From JANSWO01 sp964351875 (lineage in GTDB: Bacteria; Pseudomonadota; Gammaproteobacteria; Pseudomonadales; Azotimanducaceae), in the NCBI GenBank assembly GCA_964351875.1, contig CAYGQC010000002.1:1-64000 (forward strand): a stretch of DNA of 64,000 nt, in the 5' to 3' direction. The position numbers were made by a program, and so were the translations under genes. The notes beneath the pieces are model-generated. The model saw only the letters and a list, made by a program, of their open reading frames with translations. It was not told where the DNA came from and ran no database searches. Shown here in pieces: positions 1 through 8,858 of the stretch (within the stretch, counting starts at the first letter, position 1; every line of letters begins with the position of its first letter).

Positions 1-1276
1 CCATGCAGGGCACTTCAGGTACGAGCCCTTTCTGCATGTCCGTAATGATGTCGATTGGGTCCTCGCTGCGCGGGTTATCGGAAGTCAGCCAAACCTCGTC
101 TGCGACGTCACAGGCAGCAGCAGCCATCAGCGAACGTTTGCCGCGATCGCGATCGCCGCCACAGCCGACAACACAGATCAGTCGTCCGCGCGTCTCAGCG
201 CGACAGGCCTCGAGGATTTTCTCCAGCGCATCCGGCGTGTGCGCGTAATCTACGACAACCGTTGGCTCGCCTGCGCACCGACTGACTCGTTCCGCTCGAC
301 CTGGCACTGGCGCGAGAGAACCGAGCGCGGACAGCGCGGCAGCAAGTGAAGCGCCCTGCCACAGCGCAAGCGTCAGGGCTGCCGCGGCATTGGCAACAGC
401 GAAGTCACCGATGCCCGGGAGCGCAAATTCACCGCTACCCCAGGGCGAGTTGACCTTGACCTGGCCGCCCTCAGCGCGACGAACGCGAATGTCTGCGCCG
501 GGGGAGAATCCGTAACTGAGTCGATCCACGTTGGCCGCCGTACGCTCAAGCATGCGCGCGCCTACGGGGTCGTCCGCACAGGCGAGGGCAAGCTCAAGCT
601 CCGGCCTTGTAAAAAGCAGTGCTTTCGCTTCTTCGTAAGCCTCGAAGCTGCCGTGGTAGTCAATATGATCGCGGGTGAGATTAGTAAAGATCGCCGCCCG
701 AATCTGCACACCATCCAGACGTCCCTGATCCAGAGCGTGGGAGCTGGCTTCCAGGCACGCCCACTGCGCGCCCGCTCGCCGCAAGACAGACAGTCGGTGC
801 TGCACGGTGAACGCATCTTCTGTTGTCAGGCGCGCAGGCATGAGGTCAGCCGACGACAGGCCCCAGCCGATTGTTCCGAGATAGCCGCTCGAAACACCAA
901 TCCGCGTTAGAAGGTCCGACGTCTGGAAGCAGATCGATGTCTTGCCATTTGTGCCAGTACAGGCCGCAACACTGAGCTGCTCGCTGGGCCGGCCATAGGC
1001 GGTGTTTGCAATCTCGTGCTGTTCATTGGCAAGGTCAGGGCGTACGACACAGGGGACAGGCAAACCCTCGATCATGCGCTCACTGAGAACGGCAGCGGCG
1101 CCCGAGGCAATCGCGGCCTGTGCAAAATCATGCCCATCACTGGCTTTGCCAGCCAGCGCGACAAAGACATCGCCCGGCTCTACGGCCCTGGAATCCACCG
1201 TAAAACCCGCCACATTCAGAGCCGGCGCGTCCGGCAGCAGGGTGTTGAGTAGCAATGGCCTCGGCAAAGCAGGCAT
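1..1276 (-). CDS. murE: UDP-MurNAc-tripeptide synthetase MurE (3' end cut by window edge)
   Basis: Cytoplasmic Mur ligase that adds the third residue, probably meso-diaminopimelate, to UDP-MurNAc-L-Ala-D-Glu using ATP. The first 425 residues are visible; by comparison with family members of about 490 residues, some 65 C-terminal residues lie outside the window. Seen: the ATP-binding GTNGKTS motif, the central TNLTRDHIDYHG block, and TSDNPRSEDP near the visible end. The DNPR motif is the known signature of meso-DAP-adding MurE, as opposed to lysine-adding enzymes. The ATG overlaps the ftsI stop as ATGA, so translation is probably coupled to ftsI. Identity is secure. Confidence 0.97.
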   Translation of the reverse strand, partial: MPALPRPLLLNTLLPDAPALNVAGFTVDSRAVEPGDVFVALAGKASDGHDFAQAAIASGAAAVLSERMIEGLPVPCVVRPDLANEQHEIANTAYGRPSEQLSVAACTGTNGKTSICFQTSDLLTRIGVSSGYLGTIGWGLSSADLMPARLTTEDAFTVQHRLSVLRRAGAQWACLEASSHALDQGRLDGVQIRAAIFTNLTRDHIDYHGSFEAYEEAKALLFTRPELELALACADDPVGARMLERTAANVDRLSYGFSPGADIRVRRAEGGQVKVNSPWGSGEFALPGIGDFAVANAAAALTLALWQGASLAAALSALGSLAPVPGRAERVSRCAGEPTVVVDYAHTPDALEKILEACRAETRGRLICVVGCGGDRDRGKRSLMAAAACDVADEVWLTSDNPRSEDPIDIITDMQKGLVPEVPCM

Positions 1277-2961
1277 CAGCGCACTCCCGTCGCAGACGCG
1301 ATCTGGACCGGACCGTCCGGCGGAACAGACAACAGCCGCAGCGCTCGCGCCATTACTTTGCCAAACACCGGCGCCGCGACCGTACCGCCGCCAACGCTAT
1401 CCCCGGTCGGCTCATCCACCATGACCACCAGCACCAGTCGGGGGTTACTCGCGGGCGCGACGCCAGCAAACCATGCGACGTGACGGGTGTCGTCGTAGCC
1501 CGCGCCTTCTTCGCTGCGTTTGCGGACGGTGCCGGTCTTGCCCGCCACCCGATAGCCCGGTACCGCAGCGAGTGGCGCTGTTCCGGTGGGCGAGACAACA
1601 CCCTCCAGCATCGACAGCAAGGTCGCGGTGCGTTCGGGATCGAACACTCGCTGGCTGAGCTTGTTCGCATCAGCGACGTCCGTTTTGAGAATCGTCAGCG
1701 GTACGCGCCGACCGAGCCGGGCAATGGTGGTGTACGCCTGGGCAAGCTGCACAGGCGATACGGCGATGCCGTAGCCATAGGCAAGCGTAGTTCGCACGAT
1801 TGGGTTGTCGAGCTGGGCATCCGACATCCACGGCGCCGCCTCACCCGGCAGGCCGGTACCGACAATGCCGCCGAGACCAGCCCGGGCATAGGTATCGAAG
1901 ACAGCGCGCTCTTCAAGGTTCAGCGCGATTTTGGCAATGCCGACCTGCGAGGATTTCTCAAGCACGGTGGTCAGATCGATCTGACCACGATTCACCGGGT
2001 CTTCGATCAGCTTGCCGCGAACCGTCATGTAGCCGGGCGCCGTATTAATCATGCTCGTCGGCGTGTACAAACCGCTTTCCAGCGCAGCCAGTGCTGTCAG
2101 CGCTTTCACCGTCGAGCCTGGCTCATAGGTATCGGTAACGGCCCGGTTACGCATGCCTTGGATCGACTCGGCATCGATCATGTTCGGGTTGTAGGACGGC
2201 TGATTGGCGAGCGCCAGGATCTCACCAGATGCGACATCGACTAACACGAGGGAAGCGCCCTGCGCACCCGTCTGCTGGCGGACGTTCACAAGCTCCTGAT
2301 AGGCAAAAAACTGCAGCCGCAGATCAATAGCGAGCTCCAGGTCCTGGCCGTACTGAGGCGCATCAACGACACCGAGGTGATCCACGATATTGCCACGCAG
2401 ATCGCGCAGGACCCGCTGGCTGCCAGGTTCAGACTGCAGGGCATCGTCGAATGCAAGCTCGGCCCCTTCCTGACCTTCGTCTTTCACGTTGGTGATGCCA
2501 ACCACATGGGCCGCGACCTCACCGGCGGGATAGTAGCGGCGGTAGGCGGATTCGAAGCCGACAGCAGGCATCTCCAGCTCGCGAACAGCCGCCTCAATGT
2601 GCGCCGGCACGCGCCGCCGCACGTACATGAACTCTTTGCCCCGCATTCTCTCGAAGCGTTCTGACAGCGCCTCGACATCTACGTCTGCCGCCGCCGCAAG
2701 ATCTGCCAAACTCGCTACATCGAACCGGCTTGGGTCGAGCGTGAGGGAGGCAACCGGAGTGCTGACCGCCAGCGGCTCACCGCGACGATCGAAGATAATG
2801 CCGCGATGGGCTGGCATCGTTGTGTAGCGAATGCTGCGAGCGTCGCCTTCACTTTGCAGGCGATCTCGATCCGAAACATTCAGATAGCCCACGCGCGCAC
2901 CAGCAACCGTCACGCAGGCGAGAAACCCGAGGACTAACGCGAGGTGCCGCCAGCGCCTCAC
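1276..2961 (-). CDS. ftsI: Septal peptidoglycan transpeptidase FtsI (PBP3)
   Basis: Class B penicillin-binding protein that crosslinks septal peptidoglycan in the divisome with FtsW. 561 residues: short cytoplasmic tail, one membrane segment (about residues 7-24), dimerisation domain and C-terminal transpeptidase domain. The nucleophile motif STVK is at 283-286 and KTGT at 475-478. The SxN motif, normally SSN, reads SSQ at 337-339; the codon for Q339 is CAG at 1945-1947. The rest of the domain is intact, so I think the gene is functional. The start overlaps the ftsL stop by four bases (ATGA) and the end overlaps murE the same way. Confidence 0.97.
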   Translation of the reverse strand: MRRWRHLALVLGFLACVTVAGARVGYLNVSDRDRLQSEGDARSIRYTTMPAHRGIIFDRRGEPLAVSTPVASLTLDPSRFDVASLADLAAAADVDVEALSERFERMRGKEFMYVRRRVPAHIEAAVRELEMPAVGFESAYRRYYPAGEVAAHVVGITNVKDEGQEGAELAFDDALQSEPGSQRVLRDLRGNIVDHLGVVDAPQYGQDLELAIDLRLQFFAYQELVNVRQQTGAQGASLVLVDVASGEILALANQPSYNPNMIDAESIQGMRNRAVTDTYEPGSTVKALTALAALESGLYTPTSMINTAPGYMTVRGKLIEDPVNRGQIDLTTVLEKSSQVGIAKIALNLEERAVFDTYARAGLGGIVGTGLPGEAAPWMSDAQLDNPIVRTTLAYGYGIAVSPVQLAQAYTTIARLGRRVPLTILKTDVADANKLSQRVFDPERTATLLSMLEGVVSPTGTAPLAAVPGYRVAGKTGTVRKRSEEGAGYDDTRHVAWFAGVAPASNPRLVLVVMVDEPTGDSVGGGTVAAPVFGKVMARALRLLSVPPDGPVQIASATGVR

Positions 2962-3302
2962 TGGCCTTCGCCCAGGCGGTCTGGCGCAACGGCAGGCATC
3001 GCATCAGATGCGGCCACAAGTACACGCCGCGAGCGCTGCGGGAAACGCATACCCAACTCTGACTCCGCGACCCTATCCACGTTCTGATAAGCCGCCAGCG
3101 CGCCTCGCTCAAGCAGCAGCCGTGAACGCTCCGCGAGCAAATGCTCTTTCTGCTTCTGGGCTGCATCCAGCGCGCGCGCCATATCTCGTGCCGTGTCCGC
3201 CTGCAGGGTTACTTGCAGGGACGTCACAACCGTCGCTACCAGCAAGCCAATGCCAAGCAGAAAAGTCCGTAACTTCGGCGGCTGTCCAGCCAGCAGACTC
3301 AA
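2958..3302 (-). CDS. ftsL: Cell division protein FtsL
   Basis: Small bitopic divisome protein that forms a coiled coil with FtsB and recruits/activates FtsWI. I choose a TTG start at 3302 that overlaps the rsmH stop as TTGA; a GGAG ribosome site lies eight bases upstream. This gives 114 residues, close to the family's usual length, whereas the open frame upstream is rsmH in another frame. Seen: a membrane helix at about residues 10-30, then a leucine- and charge-rich coiled-coil segment (DTARDMARALDAAQKQKEHL) and a short periplasmic tail. Sequence conservation in FtsL is low, so the call rests on topology and position between rsmH and ftsI. Confidence 0.9.
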   Translation of the reverse strand: MSLLAGQPPKLRTFLLGIGLLVATVVTSLQVTLQADTARDMARALDAAQKQKEHLLAERSRLLLERGALAAYQNVDRVAESELGMRFPQRSRRVLVAASDAMPAVAPDRLGEGQ

Positions 3303-4219
3303 GCGACCCGCTCCAGTATCCGAAGCATCGCGCTGCGAGCGCGGGGGTTCGCCCGCGTCTCCGCAGCACTCGCCTTTACGGCTCGGCCGATAAGCTTCGC
3401 CGGCGGTGGTGGCGCGTTGCGAACGGGTAGGCGCCGTGGCGACTCCTCCGCGCGACACAATGCTCGGAAGGCTCTTTTCACCTGGCGATCGTCACCGGAA
3501 TGAAACGAAATCACAGCCAATCGGCCGCCTAGCGCGAGGCTCTCATACGCGGCCTGCAAACCCTGAGCAAGCTCGGACACCTCGTTATTGACGACCATGC
3601 GGCAGGCTTGGAATACGCGGGTTGCGCTGTGCTTGTGGGGGTCCGGCCTTGGCTGCGCGGCGTTGATGACGTCGACCAGCTCACCCGTTGTCCGTAGCGG
3701 CCGAGCCGCGACGATGGCCGAGGCGATACGTCCGGAAAAGCGTTCATCGCCCAGCTCGCGAAAGGCTTTAGCCATATCTCGCGCATCGGCTGTATTCAGC
3801 CACTCCGCCGCCGTGATGCCACCGCTGGTATCCATGCGCATGTCTAAGGGCGCATCGAATCTGAAGCTGAAACCACGCTCGGGCTCGTCGATTTGCGGCG
3901 ACGAAACCCCCGTATCCATAAGAATGGCGTCGACCGGCAGCATGTCAGCGTCGGCCGCGAATTTACCCAGCTTCGAAAACTCACCGGCAGCAACCACAAC
4001 CCGGGCATCCGTCTCGGCTAACTCCACTGCGGCGGCTACGGCGGCTGGGTCGCGATCGATAACCAGCAAGCGAGCGTTGTCAGGCAACGCTGCGAGCAAA
4101 GCCCTGGAATGGCCACCGCGCCCGAACGTTGCATCGATAACTCGCTCACAGGACTGCGGCCTCAGCGCGTCGAGCACCTCGCTTAGCAAGACCGGGATGT
4201 GATCGGCTGCAGGGGTCAA
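3299..4219 (-). CDS. rsmH: 16S rRNA m4C1402 methyltransferase RsmH (MraW)
   Basis: SAM-dependent methyltransferase that N4-methylates C1402 in the decoding centre of 16S rRNA; RsmI (5458-6306) adds the 2'-O-methyl to the same nucleotide. 306 residues, normal for the family. Seen: N-terminal HIPVLLSEVLDAL, the SAM-binding DATFGRGGHSRALL, MDTGVSSPQIDEPERGFSF and the late FHSGDDRQVKRAFR block (usually FHSLEDR). The start is TTG at 4219, overlapping the mraZ stop as TTGA, so it depends on mraZ translation. Confidence 0.97.
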   Translation of the reverse strand: MTPAADHIPVLLSEVLDALRPQSCERVIDATFGRGGHSRALLAALPDNARLLVIDRDPAAVAAAVELAETDARVVVAAGEFSKLGKFAADADMLPVDAILMDTGVSSPQIDEPERGFSFRFDAPLDMRMDTSGGITAAEWLNTADARDMAKAFRELGDERFSGRIASAIVAARPLRTTGELVDVINAAQPRPDPHKHSATRVFQACRMVVNNEVSELAQGLQAAYESLALGGRLAVISFHSGDDRQVKRAFRALCRAEESPRRLPVRNAPPPPAKLIGRAVKASAAETRANPRARSAMLRILERVA

Positions 4220-4674
4220 ATCGACAGGCCTTCGAAGTCGTCACCGTCGTCGAGAGCGGCGATGACGTCGGGAGAGCGCCAGGTGGACATGCCCTCATGC
4301 CAGAGCGATTCGCTCCAGATCTCGATCTTGTTGCCCTGGCCAGAGAGCACGGTCTTTTTGGTCAGGCCGGCAAATTCCCGGAGCATCGGCGGCACCAGCA
4401 GGCGGCCACTGGCATCAAGCTCAACGTCGCTCGCGTGACCGATCAGCATTCGCTGGACCACTCGCGCGCTGGAGCGCATGTTCGCCATCGCTTCCAGTTG
4501 CGCCTGAACCGCCTCCCAATCTTGCAACGGGTAAAGCAGCAGGCAGCGCTCGCGGACATCGATGGTGACCACGATGTGTCCTGCACAGCGGGACAGCAGG
4601 CTATCGCGATAGCGCGTTGGCAGCGCTACCCGGCCTTTGGCATCCATGTTGACGCTGGAGATTCCGCGAAACAT
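4216..4674 (-). CDS. mraZ: Transcriptional regulator MraZ
   Basis: AbrB-like ring-forming DNA-binding protein that represses its own dcw operon in Escherichia coli. 152 residues with the two expected half-domains, each carrying its D-x-x-G-R signature (DAKGRVALP near residue 11 and DASGRLLVPP near residue 87). It is the first gene of the visible dcw operon. Three TGGGN direct repeats lie about 115 bases upstream and are the expected operator, so autoregulation is likely. Confidence 0.96.
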   Translation of the reverse strand: MFRGISSVNMDAKGRVALPTRYRDSLLSRCAGHIVVTIDVRERCLLLYPLQDWEAVQAQLEAMANMRSSARVVQRMLIGHASDVELDASGRLLVPPMLREFAGLTKKTVLSGQGNKIEIWSESLWHEGMSTWRSPDVIAALDDGDDFEGLSI

Positions 4675-5075
4675 CGCTTGCTAGCTCGCCTTTGCCCTAA
4701 AGAGCGCTGAAGAGAACTGTCCGGGCTTCGGCCGGGCGGCCAATTTCGGACAATGTTGACAGTAAAGCGAGGTAAATGAGTAAAAAATCCCCATTTATCC
4801 CCATAAATTCCCACCCAGCGACCCTACCGATGGGGCACCTGATGGTCAAGGGAAAAAGACGGCTAACGCCTCGTAAAATAAGGATTTTTCCGGGTTCCTC
4901 GTGGAACTGATCCGGAGGAAGGCGAGATGAACTGGGCCTGAACGTCAGCAAAGGCCTGCAATACAAGCCTCTACCTGTTTTATTCTCGAAACAACCTTAA
5001 CTATAAGAATGGATCGAGATAAAAATCGGTGTTTTAGCTGCCCCGAGCGATTAGCCCGGCGCGGCAAGCGAATAA
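4675..5075. other. Intergenic region upstream of mraZ
   Basis: About 400 bases without a credible gene between rnpB and mraZ. It holds the MraZ box array at 4789-4813. The rest is AT-richer than the flanking genes (for example around 4975-5035), as expected of a promoter region, but I see no convincing -35/-10 pair. No strong intrinsic terminator is visible behind rnpB. Confidence 0.6.
4789..4813 (-). promoter_or_regulatory. MraZ box array
   Basis: On the minus strand three TGGGN repeats recur with exact ten-base period: TGGGA, ATTTA spacer, TGGGG, ATAAA spacer, TGGGG. TGGG repeats separated by five to six bases are the published MraZ operator in E. coli and other bacteria. The array sits upstream of mraZ in the right orientation. 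A fourth, off-phase TGGGT precedes it. Confidence 0.85.
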
Positions 5076-5422
<347 letters not shown>

Positions 5423-5456
5423 CGCAGGGTAGCAAATGCACAGCCCGCGAGCGCTG

Positions 5457-5486
5457 ATTATCGCTCGCTAGATTCGCTGGTGTCAG
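5457..5486 (-). promoter_or_regulatory. Candidate sigma-70 promoter of rnpB
   Basis: Minus strand: CTGACA (5481-5486), an 18-base spacer and GATAAT (5457-5462), each five of six matches to the consensus. The -10 box overlaps the TAA stop codon of rsmI. A transcript would start near 5450, about 30 bases before mature rnpB, which fits a processed precursor. Confidence 0.65.
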
Positions 5487-6306
5487 CTTGCCGCAAGCGC
5501 TCATACAGCAGGCTGCGATCGACACCGGAGATTCGCGCCGCAACCCGAGCAGCCTTGGAGGGAGGCAGTTCCGAGGCTAGCTCCGCAAGGATTCGACCTG
5601 CGAGTTCCAGATCGCCATCACGGCTGACTTCAACGCCGCTCAGCAAACAGACAAACTCTCCGCGCAATGCGCCCCGCTCCTTCAGCGAGCTGGCCAGCTC
5701 ATCAGCGTTGCCGAGCAGAACCTCCTCATGAATCTTGGTCAGCTCCCGCCCGATCACCACCTGGCGCGTGGCGTCGAACGCGCTGATTCTCCGCAGCGCG
5801 TCCTCCATGCGATGCGGCGCTTCAAAGAAGACCGTCGCGCTGGAATCACCAAGCATCGCCGCAAAACCCTTGTTGCGCGCGCTGCCTTTGCTGGCGAGAA
5901 ATCCAATAAAACGATAACTGGGCACGGCCAACGGCGCGACAGACAATAAGGTGGAGACCGCGCTGGCGCCCGGAACAGGAACCACCTTAAGCGCATGTTC
6001 GCGGGCCAGTCGCACCAACTCGAATCCAGGATCGCTAACGCAGGGCGTACCCGCGTCACTGACCAGCGCAACGTCCAGACCCTCAGTGAGGCTGGCCACT
6101 ACGCGCTCACTCTGTCGGCGTTCATTATGTGTGTGCAGCGCGATTAGCTGCTGTGGTGATGCGCCGATCTCGCCTAACAGCACCGAAGTGCGTCTGGTAT
6201 CCTCAGCGGCCACAATCGCAACGCTCTTGAGGACATCCTCCGCTCGACGAGACAGGTCGCGCAGGTGTCCAATTGGCGTTGCAACGACGTAGAGACAGCC
6301 CGTCAT
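5458..6306 (-). CDS. rsmI: 16S rRNA 2'-O-ribose C1402 methyltransferase RsmI
   Basis: SAM-dependent tetrapyrrole-methylase-fold enzyme that methylates the ribose of C1402, partner of RsmH. 282 residues from ATG at 6306. Seen: LYVVATPIGHLRDLSRRA at the N terminus, AAEDTRRTSVLL, VSDAGTPCVSDPG and VPGASAVSTLL, all diagnostic. The longer open frame upstream (to 6432) is rejected: it translates a 12-base repeat as IRSGIRSGMRS, outside the family. The start lies head to head with the longest lpoA frame. rnpB follows within about 40 bases. Confidence 0.96.
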   Translation of the reverse strand: MTGCLYVVATPIGHLRDLSRRAEDVLKSVAIVAAEDTRRTSVLLGEIGASPQQLIALHTHNERRQSERVVASLTEGLDVALVSDAGTPCVSDPGFELVRLAREHALKVVPVPGASAVSTLLSVAPLAVPSYRFIGFLASKGSARNKGFAAMLGDSSATVFFEAPHRMEDALRRISAFDATRQVVIGRELTKIHEEVLLGNADELASSLKERGALRGEFVCLLSGVEVSRDGDLELAGRILAELASELPPSKAARVAARISGVDRSLLYERLRQADTSESSER

Positions 6307-8452
6307 GTTCCTTCCTTCTGATCTCATGCCTGATCTTATGCCTGATCTGATGCCGAGCCGCTCAATAGGTCTCGTGGAGCGCTTCCTGGCGAAACGCTGG
6401 CTGGCCAGTGGCGCTTCGAAGCCGCTGTACAAACCGCAGATCTATCGTGCGCGACCCGCGCGGCTGATCTTTGCACTCGTCGCTCTCGCAACGCTCGCCG
6501 CGTGCGAAAGCACGCAACAACCGCGCCTGCCAACCCAGTCACCTATCCCGGTGGTCGATACCGCGCCGAGTGATCCCGGGAGCCTGATGGATCGCGCGAA
6601 CCGCAGTCGCGACGGAGCGCAGGCGCAACTGTACCTCGATGCCGCGCTGGCGTACGAACGTCTCGGCGCAACAGAGGACGGTAGCGCTGCGTTCGCGCTA
6701 ATCGATGCGCGCTGGCTCCCGGTCACGAGCAGCACAGAATACGATCTGTTTCGAGCCCGGGAGCTATTCCGCGCCAACAGGAACCGGGAGGCTACCGATC
6801 TGCTGAACAGCATCGCAGCGGAGCTGGGTGGCCGCGCGAGCAGCAGCCAACGCATTGCGCTCGAGCGCACCTACATCGAATTCGATCGGGCTACGGGCAA
6901 TTTCATCAGCGCCGCCAATCGACTGATGCGAATGCCTGCAGCATCAACGAATGCCAACTCAACTGCCGCATATGACAACGGCGCGGCGCTTTGGACCCTC
7001 ATGAGTCAGGCATCTGCCGCGCAGGCCAGCGCGGCAGCGCGCACTGCATCTGAACACCGTAACCCGCTGGCTGAGGGGTGGTGGTTGCTAGCCGAATCTC
7101 TCACGGGTGCGTTCGGAACAAGCGATGCGCGAAGCCGCTATCTGCGCTGGCGACAGGACTATCGAAACCATCCAGCCGCCGCACTCCCACCCCCGGCTCT
7201 AAGAACACTTATCGACTCGCCCGCACGCAGCCAGAGCATCGCCGTCTTTCTGCCACTCAGCGGCAGTCTCGCCAGTGCGGGCAATGCGGTCCGAGACGGC
7301 ATTGCGGCCGCCTACCTGGACAACCGTGTCGCGCTCGCCGGAGGCAGTAACGCCAGCGTCGAGCTGCGCTTCTATGACACGGCCGAAGACGACATGTCGA
7401 GTCTTCTCGACAACGCGCTCGCGTCCGGCAGCACCGCAATCATCGGCCCATTGGCGAGGGATAAAGTAGAAGAGCTGGTCGCGCTAGCACCGCCAGTTCC
7501 GGTTCTCGCGCTGAACTACGTAGAGCGATCACATTCGCCGGCGCGGAGCTCGCTACAGCCTGCGGCTACTCCGACAGTTACTCCGACAGCTACTCCGGCA
7601 GAAGGCGAGATTCCTGTGCGAGAGAGTTATGCGCCTTTCAACAGTACGGGGGTTTCTGGTTTTACGCCGGATGCAGCTAACGAACCGCGCCAACGCGCTC
7701 CAGTGCTTCAGCTCGCGCTCGCTGTCGAGGACGAAGCAAGCGAGATTGCCCGGCAGCTCCGTCGCGACGGCCACAAACGCATTGCCGTTCTGCGCGCGAA
7801 TTCTTCCTGGGCGGAGCGCGCGACGACCACACTCACTGAGGCCTGGGGAGCAAGCCCGGCTGAGCTGCTGGAAGCCCGCAGCCTGTCCAGCGTGCAAGAG
7901 CTCACCGAACAAGTTGGCGATGTGATGCTCGTGAAGGCGAGCGAAGGCCGTCACCAGCAACTCGCGCGCGCCCTCGGATTGGAGGTCGAGTTTCAGCCCA
8001 GAGCACGAGACGATCTGGACGCAATTGTCGCGCTCCTCGATGGTCGCCAGGCTAAGGCACTACGCCCGGCTCTGCGCTTTCATTTTGCGGGCAACCTGCC
8101 TGTGTATGCCGCGAGTCGCGCACGACGTGGCCTGCGTGACGCCGACCTCGTCGATCTTAATGGCATGCAAATGGTGCAATCCGGCTGGGATCTGGGCCAG
8201 ACGCCTTTGTCCAGAGAGCTGGCCGACGCGCTCGGCGATCTGCCCGCCTCCCTGGTCGCTCTGCAGGGGCTAGGCGTAGATGCGCTGCGCATCGCAGCGC
8301 AACTGCCGTGGTTAGCCGATTACCCACGGACCCTGGCAGGAAGCTCCGGTACTCTCGTTATTCGCGATCATCAGGTGCGCCGACAACCAGGCTGGGCCGT
8401 TGTCAGCTCTGGCGCACTCATACCTGTGCCGCAGATCGTCGCAGGACAGTAG
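6305..8452 (+). CDS. lpoA: Penicillin-binding protein activator LpoA
   Basis: Outer-membrane lipoprotein that reaches through the wall to activate PBP1A. The C-terminal half has the periplasmic-binding-protein fold of LpoA/YraM: AVFLPLSGSLASAGNAVRDG, FYDTAEDD, STAIIGPLARDKVEEL. The N-terminal part is TPR-like helical. The lipobox LAAC falls about 61 residues into the longest frame, after RLIFALVALAT, so the true start is probably later: ATG at 6326, 6338 or 6350, or GTG at 6374. None has a good ribosome site, so I give the longest frame. A Thr/Pro/Ala linker encoded by a 12-base repeat (7565-7600) interrupts the PBP-like domain. Confidence 0.88.
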   Translation: MFLPSDLMPDLMPDLMPSRSIGLVERFLAKRWLASGASKPLYKPQIYRARPARLIFALVALATLAACESTQQPRLPTQSPIPVVDTAPSDPGSLMDRANRSRDGAQAQLYLDAALAYERLGATEDGSAAFALIDARWLPVTSSTEYDLFRARELFRANRNREATDLLNSIAAELGGRASSSQRIALERTYIEFDRATGNFISAANRLMRMPAASTNANSTAAYDNGAALWTLMSQASAAQASAAARTASEHRNPLAEGWWLLAESLTGAFGTSDARSRYLRWRQDYRNHPAAALPPPALRTLIDSPARSQSIAVFLPLSGSLASAGNAVRDGIAAAYLDNRVALAGGSNASVELRFYDTAEDDMSSLLDNALASGSTAIIGPLARDKVEELVALAPPVPVLALNYVERSHSPARSSLQPAATPTVTPTATPAEGEIPVRESYAPFNSTGVSGFTPDAANEPRQRAPVLQLALAVEDEASEIARQLRRDGHKRIAVLRANSSWAERATTTLTEAWGASPAELLEARSLSSVQELTEQVGDVMLVKASEGRHQQLARALGLEVEFQPRARDDLDAIVALLDGRQAKALRPALRFHFAGNLPVYAASRARRGLRDADLVDLNGMQMVQSGWDLGQTPLSRELADALGDLPASLVALQGLGVDALRIAAQLPWLADYPRTLAGSSGTLVIRDHQVRRQPGWAVVSSGALIPVPQIVAGQ
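6319..6354. repeat. 12-base tandem repeat, three copies
   Basis: Three units of TGATCTNATGCC (6319-6330, 6331-6342, 6343-6354) differing at one position. They lie at the head-to-head junction of rsmI and lpoA. If translated in the lpoA frame they read DLMP repeated; each copy supplies an in-frame ATG. Confidence 0.85.
7565..7600 (+). repeat. 12-base tandem repeat inside lpoA
   Basis: Three units of G(C/T)TACTCCG(A/G)CA at 7565-7576, 7577-7588 and 7589-7600, encoding an ATPTVTPTATPA linker in LpoA. The period is a multiple of three, so copy number can change without a frameshift. Confidence 0.85.
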
Positions 8453-8471
8453 CTGCCGGCTCTAACCCAGC

Positions 8472-8858
8472 ATGCCCTTTGGCTCCTGGCTCAAAACGAT
8501 TACGACCCGCGACGCGGGCACGCTCGCAGAACGTGCAGCAGCGCTGCACCTCTTTCTACGCGGCGGCCGAATTCTGGAGCGAAACTACGCTTGCCGCGCC
8601 GGCGAGATCGACCTGATTGCCCAACATCAAAGCACGCTGGTTTTCATCGAAGTACGCATGCGCAACAGTGGCGCATTCGTGAGTGCGGAGGCTAGCGTTG
8701 ATCTACCCAAGCAGCGCAGAATAATAAAAACGGCGCAGCACTATCTCGCGCGCGAGCTGACTCGACAATTGATGCCCTGCCGATTTGACGTTATCTCGGT
8801 GCGGAAGACACACTACCTTCATCGCTGCACATGGATTCAAGGCGCATTTACCGCATGA
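8472..8858 (+). CDS. yraN: YraN family protein (UPF0102, nuclease-like fold)
   Basis: Small protein of the YraN/UPF0102 family, which has a restriction-endonuclease-like fold; its cellular role is not settled. 128 residues. Seen: RILERNYACRAGEIDLIAQ and LVFIEVRMR, the conserved E-x-D-L and E-V-(K/R) motifs of the putative active site, then the KQRRIIKTAQHYL helix. It follows lpoA by 19 bases, as in many gammaproteobacteria, and its stop overlaps the dolP start as ATGA. Confidence 0.92.
   Translation: MPFGSWLKTITTRDAGTLAERAAALHLFLRGGRILERNYACRAGEIDLIAQHQSTLVFIEVRMRNSGAFVSAEASVDLPKQRRIIKTAQHYLARELTRQLMPCRFDVISVRKTHYLHRCTWIQGAFTA

Noticed and set aside
1255..2244. 329-codon plus-strand frame opposite ftsI
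   Set aside because: Shadow of a high-GC gene; its translation is Arg/His rich with no domain. Similar shadows over petC, murA and yhdP were dismissed for the same reason.
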